From Bizionia myxarmorum (GTDB lineage Bacteria > Bacteroidota > Bacteroidia > Flavobacteriales > Flavobacteriaceae), in assembly GCF_008086205.1 (NCBI RefSeq), contig NZ_VSKK01000001.1:1736001-1800000 (forward strand): a DNA stretch of 64,000 bases, read 5' to 3'. The notes under the pieces were generated by a model. It was given only the letters and a program-made list of their open reading frames with translations. It was not told where the DNA came from and did no database searches. Of the stretch, positions 52,892 to 61,144 are shown in pieces. The position numbers and the translations under genes were made by a program. Position 1 is the first letter of the stretch; each line of letters begins with the position of its first letter.

Positions 52892-53947
52892 ATGATTATG
52901 AAAACATCCAAGAAAATTCAAACCTCAATATTTCTCACTTTAATGTTTTCATTGTTATTTGGATGCAGTGATAATAGCTCTTCAGATCCTTCGGGAAGTA
53001 CGACAACGCCTCAATATGCCTATATAACAGATGGAAATGATTTAAAAATAATTGATGTGGCTGTACCAACCGCTCCAACATTTGTTAGTACCATAGCGAT
53101 TAATACATCTTATTTTGTAAGTGTATCTCCTGGTGTTGCTTATGTTGCGCAATATGATGCTACCGCTCCATACTTGAGCTTGGTGGATATAAGTAATGCT
53201 GCTTCACCATCAATCTCAATAGCGATTCCTAAAGACAATTCACTTGCCTTTAGTTTGTTAAGTGATATGTACACGGTAAATAATGTGGGCTATCTTACAG
53301 ATGTTTATCGCGGGTTGCACGTAGTAGATTTAGCTAATTTCAATTTTAGTTCTCAAGTTAATTTGGGCGGGGACGCTATGAGTTTAACAAAAGTACAAAA
53401 CGAACTATTTGTTATAGATCAGGCCATGGGGTTACATACATATAACGTTACAACTCCAGAAACTCCGGTAGCCACAGGAATATTTAATAATACAGAAATT
53501 GATGTGTCTTCTTATGGTGATGCACCTTATGGACAATACCATAGTTGGGTTGAAAACGATGGTACATCTATTTTTGTAGCTAATACTATTGATAAAAAAA
53601 TTAAACAATTTGATGCAGCAACACTAACACTAATGAATGAAGTGTCAATAGAAGGCTATCCAACGGCTTTTGCTATTTACAATGGTAACGCTTATGTAAC
53701 TATGAAAGCTAGTGCAAATGCACCTTTGCAAACTAGTTATGATGGTATTAGAATGTACGATTTAGCAACTTTGTCCTTAGTTGATATGAAACCATTAAAC
53801 CTTGCCAGCGGCATAGCATTACATAATGATTACGCCTATGTTACAGATGCAGATGGACTGCATATTTACAATATAAATGGAAACAATTTTGTTTTAGAAT
53901 CTACCTTAACTGCAGGTTTCGGAAATTTTATAGCTCTTGGGCAATAA
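52892..53947 (+). CDS. LVIVD-repeat lipoprotein
   Basis: A 351-residue predicted lipoprotein (lipobox LLFGC at about Cys25, then SDNSSSDPSGS). The mature part is an LVIVD-repeat propeller-like region, each unit carrying YVxDxxxLxIIDV-type strands (YAYITDGNDLKIIDV, LSLVDISNAASPSIS, GLHVVDLANF, YVTDADGLHIYNINGN). The last 270 residues align with the C-terminal part of the product at 55133, so the two are paralogues. Propellers of this type usually bind partners or ligands; none can be named. Confidence 0.8.
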   Translation: MIMKTSKKIQTSIFLTLMFSLLFGCSDNSSSDPSGSTTTPQYAYITDGNDLKIIDVAVPTAPTFVSTIAINTSYFVSVSPGVAYVAQYDATAPYLSLVDISNAASPSISIAIPKDNSLAFSLLSDMYTVNNVGYLTDVYRGLHVVDLANFNFSSQVNLGGDAMSLTKVQNELFVIDQAMGLHTYNVTTPETPVATGIFNNTEIDVSSYGDAPYGQYHSWVENDGTSIFVANTIDKKIKQFDAATLTLMNEVSIEGYPTAFAIYNGNAYVTMKASANAPLQTSYDGIRMYDLATLSLVDMKPLNLASGIALHNDYAYVTDADGLHIYNINGNNFVLESTLTAGFGNFIALGQ

Positions 53948-53980
53948 TTAATAATAACAATAATTTTAAAAAAAAATATT

Positions 53981-54421
53981 ATGAAAACAACAATGAAAAC
54001 CCTAATTCTACTAGTTTTTACACTAGCTCTTTTTAACTGTGATAATGATGACGGCGATCCAATTACATCACCTAATGAAGATGTTTGTAACTTCCAAGGT
54101 TTAACTTTTTTAGATACAGGTGATAACACCCAAACTTTAATTCCTGACTCGGAACTAACAACTGATTTTTTCTATACATCATCAAATGGCCCCGAAGTTG
54201 AAATTTATGATACAGCTAACCCTGGAGATTTCTGGTTTGTAACAGAAGTAGTTGAAGCAAATGCGTCTGGAGTTGGACGTTTAAACATTGGAGGTACCAT
54301 TCACAATGTAAACGTTACTTGTCAACGCACAGGAAGTGCTGTTAATGAAGAAATGCGCTTTGACGTAACTGCTAACGGTCTTGAAGCTGAATTTTGTGTT
54401 AGAATTAATGAATACCATTAA
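53981..54421 (+). CDS. Small lipoprotein, family A, copy 2 (function unknown)
   Basis: A 146-residue predicted lipoprotein (lipobox ALFNC, Cys20) with the same DNDDGDPITSPNE stretch as copy 1, then VCNFQGLTFL, TLIPDSEL, NVTCQRTGSAVNEEMRFDV and EFCVRINEY. DNA near the start is very like copy 1 (GATAATGATGACGGCGA in both), which suggests recent duplication. The coding frame lies 33 bases after the LVIVD gene, and the next gene starts eight bases later. Confidence 0.8.
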   Translation: MKTTMKTLILLVFTLALFNCDNDDGDPITSPNEDVCNFQGLTFLDTGDNTQTLIPDSELTTDFFYTSSNGPEVEIYDTANPGDFWFVTEVVEANASGVGRLNIGGTIHNVNVTCQRTGSAVNEEMRFDVTANGLEAEFCVRINEYH

Positions 54422-54429
54422 ATAAACTC

Positions 54430-55119
54430 ATGAAAAATATAAAAACACTTTTAATACTATTGGCAGTAACAGCATTTAGTTGTGATAGTAATGATGATGC
54501 TGTTACGCCTGATCCTGTAGATCCAACAATTACTCAGGATGGATTTACATATCATCAAGACAATACGAGCCCTACTTTTTATGAAACCTCCAATGCTTAC
54601 ATCGAAATTGATATCGATGACAATGATGCCTATCCAAGTGTTCCAGATTATTACACATTCTTTTTTTTAAACGGAAGAATGTATGACAACGATACAAACA
54701 TAAATGGTACCACCGATGAGGTTTTACTATCGGTAAATACAACACAATTTGTTGCCCTTAGTATTGAGGTTTCCGTTAACTCTAGTTTAAATACTGGGCT
54801 TCCGCCATCGGCGGGAAATACATATATAGCTTCTGCTAACGATTCTAATGTAGTTATAGACTTACAAGTAGATTCATCTATACCACAAACATTTCTAAAT
54901 GTAGGCAGTTCTAATATAGAATTTGGAGAAGGGAATGAGCAAAATAGTACGGTATTTCAACCAGCTTCAATGGGCCATTCTGTTACTATAAACGCTATGA
55001 ATTTAGATACCGTAAACCCTACAAACAGTACGATAAATGTCGATTACACGTTTGTAAACGCTGCAGGTGAATTAATTTCAGGACATTATCAAGGTACTTT
55101 AGGCGTAATTGAAGATTAA
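54430..55119 (+). CDS. Lipoprotein of unknown function
   Basis: A 229-residue predicted lipoprotein (lipobox AVTAFSC, Cys18) with acidic residues after the cysteine (DSNDDA). The mature part is beta rich with DGFTYHQDNTSPTFYETSNAYIEIDIDDND and DYTFVNAAGELISGHYQGTL, in the style of small Bacteroidota surface domains. I do not recognise it. It sits between family A copy 2 and the fused LVIVD gene, with gaps of 8 and 13 bases, so it is in the same likely operon. Confidence 0.75.
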   Translation: MKNIKTLLILLAVTAFSCDSNDDAVTPDPVDPTITQDGFTYHQDNTSPTFYETSNAYIEIDIDDNDAYPSVPDYYTFFFLNGRMYDNDTNINGTTDEVLLSVNTTQFVALSIEVSVNSSLNTGLPPSAGNTYIASANDSNVVIDLQVDSSIPQTFLNVGSSNIEFGEGNEQNSTVFQPASMGHSVTINAMNLDTVNPTNSTINVDYTFVNAAGELISGHYQGTLGVIED

Positions 55120-55132
55120 TAATATATATAAT

Positions 55133-56575
55133 ATGAAAAATATACAGATAGTTTTATTTATACTTTTTGCAACCTTTTATGGTTGCAGTGATCAGAATGG
55201 TGAAGGACACTACAAAGACCACCCTTGTGAGGTTGGAGATCAAGGGGTGCATATAAATGAAAGCGATGTAATAAATGAAGCGAATTTACTTTTTGATGAT
55301 TCGAGGATGGTTATTCAATACGTAACAGGACATCCAGATGGCGATTATTTACATATGTACAGTATGGGTGTTAGTCCCGTAATGGACTTATATACCTTTG
55401 CTATAAATGCAGGAGACACTTCTACTTTAGACCAGAATTTTAATGTTACTGCGGGAAGCTATTTGGCAATAGATGGAACGCCTTACCCTCAAAACAATAA
55501 TGTAGTATTAAATACCATTATTGGCGGGTCGCAAGTTGGGGACGCAGTGAAAATGGATTTTGAAGGAGATTATGACCCATGGGATGATGGTGCCTTTCGG
55601 GTGGTTGGTGATTTATGTGTAACCATTGATGAGGTTGTTAGTTATAATGAGTTCGTTTATATCACAGATGGTACAAACCTTAAAGTTGTAGATGTTACAA
55701 ATCCTTTATCTCCTTCTTTAGCGACAAACGTAAGTTTACCTTCAAGTCATTATGTTAAAGTTATCAACAAGAGTGTTGCTATAGTAGGACAAACAGATGC
55801 TACAGAACCTTATTTAAACACCATAAATATAACTAATCCTGAAAGTAGTTATGTAGCGGCTACAACATCAAAAAGTACCTCCAATACTATTTTAACAGAT
55901 GCTATTAAGTTGGATAATAAAGTGGTGTTAACAGACCAACATTCTAGAAATAAATTGTTTGTAACGGCTTCTAATGAGATGGAAGAAATTGGAGACGCTC
56001 ATGGTGGTTTTTGTGTTACAAACATGAATAACGATTATTTAGTTTTATTAGACGGTTTAGGCGCGTCCGCTTATAAGATTGGTTATAATTTTAATCTTAC
56101 ATTTCCTTTCTTACCAAGCAACGTTTATGTTCTTTGGACAACTTTAGTAGGAAATAGGTTTGATAGAATTGAAAATGATGGGCAGTATGCTTATTTAGCT
56201 AACGTGGAAGGTCAAAAACTTGTAAAGTTAGAAGTCAATGCTTCAGCTATTAATCAATTAAGCGTGTTAAATATTGGCGGGCATCCATCTGCTTTAGAAA
56301 TCTATAATAATTATGCATTTATAACGATGTCTCCAACCTTAACAGCGCCATATAATGCCGGTTTTGATGGTATTAAAATGATTGATTTAAGCACCATGCA
56401 GGTTATTGATAGTGTTGTGCTAACGAACGCAAGTGGTATAGTTGTCAAAGGAATTTACGCCTATGTAACCGATGGAAACGGTTTGCACATTTATGATATT
56501 AGTGCAGGAAATTTGGATTTAATATCAACATTCAACCAAGGATATGGTAATTATATATCCCTTTTAAACTATTAA
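55133..56575 (+). CDS. Lipoprotein: probable family A-like domain fused to LVIVD repeats
   Basis: A 480-residue predicted lipoprotein; the start at 55133 gives MKNIQIVLFILFATFYGC. Residues of about 25-185 contain a divergent domain that ends VGDLCVTIDEV, like the CVIIDEV end of family A, and has QVGDAVKMDFEGDYDPWDDG where family A has AVGDELRFD. From about 190 the LVIVD region follows (FVYITDGTNLKVVDVTNPLSPSLA), aligning with the standalone product at 52892 to its end (GLHIYDISAGNLDLISTFNQGYGNYISLL). It shows that the two standalone families are parts that can be joined. Function unknown. Confidence 0.75.
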   Translation: MKNIQIVLFILFATFYGCSDQNGEGHYKDHPCEVGDQGVHINESDVINEANLLFDDSRMVIQYVTGHPDGDYLHMYSMGVSPVMDLYTFAINAGDTSTLDQNFNVTAGSYLAIDGTPYPQNNNVVLNTIIGGSQVGDAVKMDFEGDYDPWDDGAFRVVGDLCVTIDEVVSYNEFVYITDGTNLKVVDVTNPLSPSLATNVSLPSSHYVKVINKSVAIVGQTDATEPYLNTINITNPESSYVAATTSKSTSNTILTDAIKLDNKVVLTDQHSRNKLFVTASNEMEEIGDAHGGFCVTNMNNDYLVLLDGLGASAYKIGYNFNLTFPFLPSNVYVLWTTLVGNRFDRIENDGQYAYLANVEGQKLVKLEVNASAINQLSVLNIGGHPSALEIYNNYAFITMSPTLTAPYNAGFDGIKMIDLSTMQVIDSVVLTNASGIVVKGIYAYVTDGNGLHIYDISAGNLDLISTFNQGYGNYISLLNY

Positions 56576-56576
56576 G

Positions 56577-57023
56577 ATGAAAAACATATACTTTTTAATT
56601 ATTTTACTTTGCACAGTTACATCATGCAACAACGATGATGATGTTAACAACGATGCAACTAATGAAGCGCAATGTAACTATCAAGGTTTTTCATATCTCG
56701 ATAATGCAAATAACGATCAAACGGTAATTCCGGAAAGCGAACTGAATACGCAGTATTTTCCAAATGCAAGCAACGGGCCGTATGGTGAACCAGGAATAGA
56801 AATTGCATCATACACAAGTTCGCCATCCTTGTTTTTTACAACGAACGTTATAGAATTAAATGAAACGGGAACAGGAAGACTTACATTGGACGGAGGAGAC
56901 GAAATTATAGTAAATGTCATATGTCAACGCGCAGGAACAGCTTTTGGAGATGAGGTAAGATTAGATGTTACTTATGGCGGTGTGGAAGTGGAGTTTTGCG
57001 TAATTATAGACGAGGTTTTATAA
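56577..57023 (+). CDS. Small lipoprotein, family A, copy 3 (function unknown)
   Basis: A 148-residue predicted lipoprotein (lipobox TVTSC, Cys17) with an acidic NNDDDVNNDATNE after the cysteine, QCNYQGFSYLDNANNDQTVIPESELNTQYF, NVICQRAGTAFGDEVRLDV and EFCVIIDEV at the end. It is the most divergent of the three standalone copies in its first 30 residues but clearly the same family. It begins one base after the stop of the fused gene, so coupling is tight. Confidence 0.8.
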   Translation: MKNIYFLIILLCTVTSCNNDDDVNNDATNEAQCNYQGFSYLDNANNDQTVIPESELNTQYFPNASNGPYGEPGIEIASYTSSPSLFFTTNVIELNETGTGRLTLDGGDEIIVNVICQRAGTAFGDEVRLDVTYGGVEVEFCVIIDEVL

Positions 57024-57033
57024 ATAATTTAGT

Positions 57034-57351
57034 ATGAAAATCAAATTAAAGTATTTAGTTTTTTCCGTTACATTACTACTTTTCAATTGTAAAAATGACA
57101 GCAATAATCAAGTACAAGAAAGTAGCATGGAAATGGCTCCAAATAAGCAATTAAGTGAAGCTGAAAAAACTGAAATCGTCACTTATTATCTTATTAACAA
57201 AAGACAATTAGAAGAAAAGGATTTTCATAAAATTATTTTTTTAAATGATATTTCAGATTCTGTAAAAGTCATTCATTATGAAGGAAAAGACGCTTTTTTT
57301 AGCTTCAAATTTTCTGAAGCATTAAGCTTTTATTACTCTAATAGAAAATAG
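57034..57351 (+). CDS. Small lipoprotein of unknown function
   Basis: A 105-residue predicted lipoprotein (lipobox TLLLFNC, about Cys19, followed by KNDSNN). The mature part is short and mostly charged (SEAEKTEIVTYYLINKRQLEEKDFHKIIFLND), ending in FSFKFSEALSFYYSNRK. I do not recognise it. It starts 10 bases after family A copy 3 and closes the lipoprotein cluster. Confidence 0.65.
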   Translation: MKIKLKYLVFSVTLLLFNCKNDSNNQVQESSMEMAPNKQLSEAEKTEIVTYYLINKRQLEEKDFHKIIFLNDISDSVKVIHYEGKDAFFSFKFSEALSFYYSNRK

Positions 57352-57462
57352 AACCTTAAATTAAAATCACCGGAATTTTAACCGTACTAAAGTCTAAAAT
57401 AAATAGAGTTTCAAAATCATTACTTTTGTAAAAATCAATTCCAATATATCTATTGAAACATA

Positions 57463-57518
57463 AAAAACGTCCTATCTTAATAGTATCCAAATTAATAGGG
57501 TGTTTTTTTTCTGTTTTA
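57463..57518 (+). terminator. Possible terminator of the lipoprotein cluster
   Basis: An A-rich arm AAAAAACGTCCTAT at about 57463-57476 pairs imperfectly with ATAGGGTGTTTTTT at about 57496-57510 around a 19-base loop, followed by T residues. Two mismatches or wobbles weaken it. It lies between the small lipoprotein and the kinase gene. Confidence 0.4.
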
Positions 57519-57536
57519 AATATTTTCCCCAAAAAT

Positions 57537-60395
57537 TTGGGACAAATAACAGAAAAGAAATATCTCTCGTATGCATTTCTTTTTATAAGTACTATTTCTT
57601 TCTCGCAGCAATACACAAATTATACCACAAAAGATGGGTTGCCCAGTAACCATGTGTATAAAGTAGCTCAAGATTTTAAAGGTTTTTTATGGTTTGCTAC
57701 AGATAAAGGCTTGGTAAAATATAATGGCAATACCATGAAAACTTTTACCACAAGAGATGGTTTGGCAACCAATGATGTTTGGGACATGTATCCAACGCCA
57801 GATGGTAAATTGTGGTATCTCTCCAAAGCTTCTAAGTTAGGATACATTGAAAATGATAGTGTTTATGCTTTTGAGAGTGAGCAGAAAGGTGAGATTTTTA
57901 ATCCCATTTTTACAAGTCAAATTGGAAACGAAATTTTTTTAACTAGCTCTTCAAAATTTCATATATTAAAAGATAAAAAGTGGAAAACCCTTGAAAATTA
58001 TCCAATAAAAGGTTCTGTTCCGCACAGTTATATTAAACATCAATCTGTATCAAATTTTATAACAACGGCGAAATATGATTCCATAACAGTTCTAGACATC
58101 AATAATAAGGCCGTTAAAACCTTCGACTTTATAGATAGATTAGATAAAATTCATAAAAGAGGCCAAATTACAGATAGCCTATTTTTTTGGGTAGATGCAA
58201 AAAAATATGCAATTTTTAATTTAAACACCTTACAATTATATAAACGTGATTTTAGTAATGAAATAGGATTAGATGATGCTAATCATGCACGGATTAATTT
58301 AGTTAATAACGATTTACAAATTTCCGGAAAAGGATTTATTGGTTTATTGGACTCAAATTTCCATATGTCCAAAACATTTTACATTCCTGAACATTTGGAT
58401 GCGCATTTTGGTTTTATGGATAGCTCTGGTGGTATTTGGTTAACCACTTTTACAGATGGCATATACTATTTACCTATAGAAAAACAAAATATTACCTATT
58501 GCTTAGCTTCCGAGAAAATCACCAGCATAAGTCATGTTAATAATAAAATTATTGCAAATGTTTTTAATAAAGGATTCTATAAGTATAACGATTCTACCAG
58601 CACATTTTCACCATTTATAAAGGAAGATGAATATGTTTACGGTTCAAGCTACATTGAAGCATTACAAACAGAATATTACCTGTCTGAATCAAATATTACA
58701 GCTTTAAAAAATAATAAAGCGGAGCATTTCAGTTTTTTAGAACAAAAGTTTTCTGTCAATGATAAAGCGCGTCAATTGGTGTTCTATAATAATGCTTTGT
58801 ACGGTGCATATTCTATTGGTATTAATAGAATAAACCCCTCTAGTTTTGAAGTTGAAGCGGTTTATCAGCAAAGTGCCATTAATCAATTATTCATTTTTAA
58901 TAATCAATTTCTTGGCGCTACAGCCAATGGATTAATGCATTTTAAAGACGATAAATTTAATGCATTTGATTTTAATAATCAACAGTTTAATAAACCTGTT
59001 TTAAGTATCACAAAACTTTCCAATTCTGAAATTTTAATAAATACAGATGGTTTTGGTACGTATATTTCAGATTTAAAAACTATTAAGTTGTTGCCAGATT
59101 CCGATTTTCTAATTGTGAATAATGCTTTTATTGAAGGTAATAATATTTGGTTGGCAACAGAGTCCGGTATTATAAAATATAAAAAGCGCAAGGAAAAATA
59201 CAAGTTACAATTGTATATTACTGTTAATAATGGGTTGCCATCTAATCATGTAACAGATGTTATTATTAAGGGGAATAAGCTTATAGCAAGCACTGACAAT
59301 GGTATTGCTGTTTTGCCTAAAAACCAGAAAGCATCAACGCAATTATTAGATATTTATATAGAGGAAGCTTTTTACAATGGCCTTGATATTTTTGCTAGTA
59401 ATTCGGAATTTGAATATGAAAGCAGCAATAATGTACATATAAAAATTTCTAATATTAACTTTTCTGAAAATCAGAAAGATATATCTTATAGTTATAAATT
59501 AGAACCCATTCATAAAGAATGGAGCCAGACAACTACTAACAATCTTAATTTCAACAATCTTCAACCAGATAAATACACCTTGTTTATAGATGCTAGTGGT
59601 ATAAATAAACAATTACGTTTTACTATAAAGCCTTTGCTGTGGCAGAAGCTATGGTTTCAAATTTCGGTATTATTATTAGGTATTTTAATTGTGGTACTCA
59701 TTTCTCGATATATTGTAAAACGTTCACAATTTCAGAAGAATCAGAAAATATTTGAAGATAAACGCTTGTCGGAATTGCAATTAAAAGCCTTACGATCTCA
59801 AATGAATCCGCATTTTGTGTTTAATTCCTTATCGGCCATTCAATATTATATCGGTGAAAATAATTTTGAAGCTTCCGAAATGTATTTAGTGAAATTTTCT
59901 AAACTCATTCGTCAATTTTTTGAGCTTTCAAAAGAAAACGAAATATCCTTGGCAAAGGAAGTCGGCTTACTTCAAAACTATCTAGAAATTGAGAAACTAC
60001 GCTTTAAAGAAAAACTAAATTTTGAAATTAATGTAGATTCCAATTTGGATTCCAAAAACACCAAAATTCCAACCATGTTATTGCAACCCATTGTTGAAAA
60101 CGCGGTGAATCATGGTATTTTTAATAAAATGGAAAATGGTTTGGTAACTATAAACTTCACCTATTTTGACGCGCAAACTTTTATGGTAGAAATAATTGAT
60201 GATGGCGTTGGCTTTGTAAATACCAAAAAGCGCATGACTGGAAAAGTAAAATCTTCTAATGTTTTAAAGGATAGATTGCATTTTTTAAATCATTCTAAAA
60301 AATGGGAAATCGGGTATAAGCGCGAAGAATTACATGCAGACAAGGAAGATAAAGGGAATAAATCGGTATTTTTAATTAAGCATAATATAAAATGA
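57537..60395 (+). CDS. Propeller sensor histidine kinase (LytS type)
   Basis: A large membrane sensor kinase. A TTG start at 57537 gives 952 residues with a signal peptide cleaved before Gln (STISFS|QQYTNY); a TTG at 57453 is also possible. The extracellular part (about 25-690) has two-component-regulator propeller repeats (YTTKDGLPSNHVYKVAQDFKGFLWFATDKGLVKYNG, ITVNNGLPSNHVTDVII) ending in a Y_Y_Y domain (ISYSYKLEPIHKEWSQT). A transmembrane helix follows near 705-725, then the LytS-type kinase with His759 in QMNPHFVFNSLSAI and an ATPase domain. Its regulator overlaps by four bases. Confidence 0.9.
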   Translation: MGQITEKKYLSYAFLFISTISFSQQYTNYTTKDGLPSNHVYKVAQDFKGFLWFATDKGLVKYNGNTMKTFTTRDGLATNDVWDMYPTPDGKLWYLSKASKLGYIENDSVYAFESEQKGEIFNPIFTSQIGNEIFLTSSSKFHILKDKKWKTLENYPIKGSVPHSYIKHQSVSNFITTAKYDSITVLDINNKAVKTFDFIDRLDKIHKRGQITDSLFFWVDAKKYAIFNLNTLQLYKRDFSNEIGLDDANHARINLVNNDLQISGKGFIGLLDSNFHMSKTFYIPEHLDAHFGFMDSSGGIWLTTFTDGIYYLPIEKQNITYCLASEKITSISHVNNKIIANVFNKGFYKYNDSTSTFSPFIKEDEYVYGSSYIEALQTEYYLSESNITALKNNKAEHFSFLEQKFSVNDKARQLVFYNNALYGAYSIGINRINPSSFEVEAVYQQSAINQLFIFNNQFLGATANGLMHFKDDKFNAFDFNNQQFNKPVLSITKLSNSEILINTDGFGTYISDLKTIKLLPDSDFLIVNNAFIEGNNIWLATESGIIKYKKRKEKYKLQLYITVNNGLPSNHVTDVIIKGNKLIASTDNGIAVLPKNQKASTQLLDIYIEEAFYNGLDIFASNSEFEYESSNNVHIKISNINFSENQKDISYSYKLEPIHKEWSQTTTNNLNFNNLQPDKYTLFIDASGINKQLRFTIKPLLWQKLWFQISVLLLGILIVVLISRYIVKRSQFQKNQKIFEDKRLSELQLKALRSQMNPHFVFNSLSAIQYYIGENNFEASEMYLVKFSKLIRQFFELSKENEISLAKEVGLLQNYLEIEKLRFKEKLNFEINVDSNLDSKNTKIPTMLLQPIVENAVNHGIFNKMENGLVTINFTYFDAQTFMVEIIDDGVGFVNTKKRMTGKVKSSNVLKDRLHFLNHSKKWEIGYKREELHADKEDKGNKSVFLIKHNIK

Positions 60396-61144
60396 AAAAC
60401 ATAACCGCCATTTTGGTAGATGATGAGGTTTCAAACTTAAAAAGTTTACAGAAAAAGATTGAAAGTTTATTTCCGGAAATTCAAATTTTGGGAGCCTACC
60501 AGAAACCTGAAGATGCTATAGAGGCTATAGAAAAACAGGATATTAGCTTGTTGTTTCTAGATATTCAAATGCCACGAATTAATGGGTTTGAATTACTTTC
60601 AAAATTAAAGGACGTTAATTTTCAAGTGATTTTTGTAACGGCTCATAGCGAATATGCCTTGGATGCTTTTAAAAAATCAGCCATTGACTATGTTTTAAAA
60701 CCTATAGATAACGACGATTTAGTAGCTGCTGTAAATAAAGCTTTAGCTATAATAAAACTTCAGAAAGAAAGTTCAAGCAATTTAAAGTTGGTGAGTCTTT
60801 TAGAGGAGAATATTTCCAAAAACAATAAAATAATAATCCCAACACAAAAAGGAATTTCATTTATACCACAAGATGAGGTTTATCATTTAGAAGGTTATGA
60901 TGGGTACACCAAAATTCACATTACAACGGGTGAAACTATAATAAGTTCCTACAATTTAGGGAAATTTGAAAAGTTATTGAGTTCTAAATTTTTTAAATGC
61001 CATAAGTCGCATATTATAAATTTAGAAAAAGTAAGACATTTTGAAAACGAAGGCTATGTTGTTTTGGATAATGAATACCGCGTACCTATATCCAAAACAA
61101 ACAAAACGGCCTTTCTAAACCTGTTTACCTTTAAAACCTCCTAA
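60392..61144 (+). CDS. LytTR-family response regulator
   Basis: A 250-residue regulator that pairs with the propeller kinase; the ATG overlaps the kinase stop (ATGA). The receiver domain has ILVDDE near the start, phospho-acceptor Asp57 in LFLDIQMP and the FKKSAIDYVLKP lysine region. The LytTR DNA-binding domain spans about 145-248 (IIPTQKGISFIPQDEVYHLEGYDGYTKIHITTGETII ... FFKCHKSHIINLEKVRHF). Its last 30 bases overlap the end of the convergent glutamate-synthase-like gene. Targets are unknown; the lipoprotein cluster upstream is one possibility. Confidence 0.93.
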   Translation: MKNITAILVDDEVSNLKSLQKKIESLFPEIQILGAYQKPEDAIEAIEKQDISLLFLDIQMPRINGFELLSKLKDVNFQVIFVTAHSEYALDAFKKSAIDYVLKPIDNDDLVAAVNKALAIIKLQKESSSNLKLVSLLEENISKNNKIIIPTQKGISFIPQDEVYHLEGYDGYTKIHITTGETIISSYNLGKFEKLLSSKFFKCHKSHIINLEKVRHFENEGYVVLDNEYRVPISKTNKTAFLNLFTFKTS

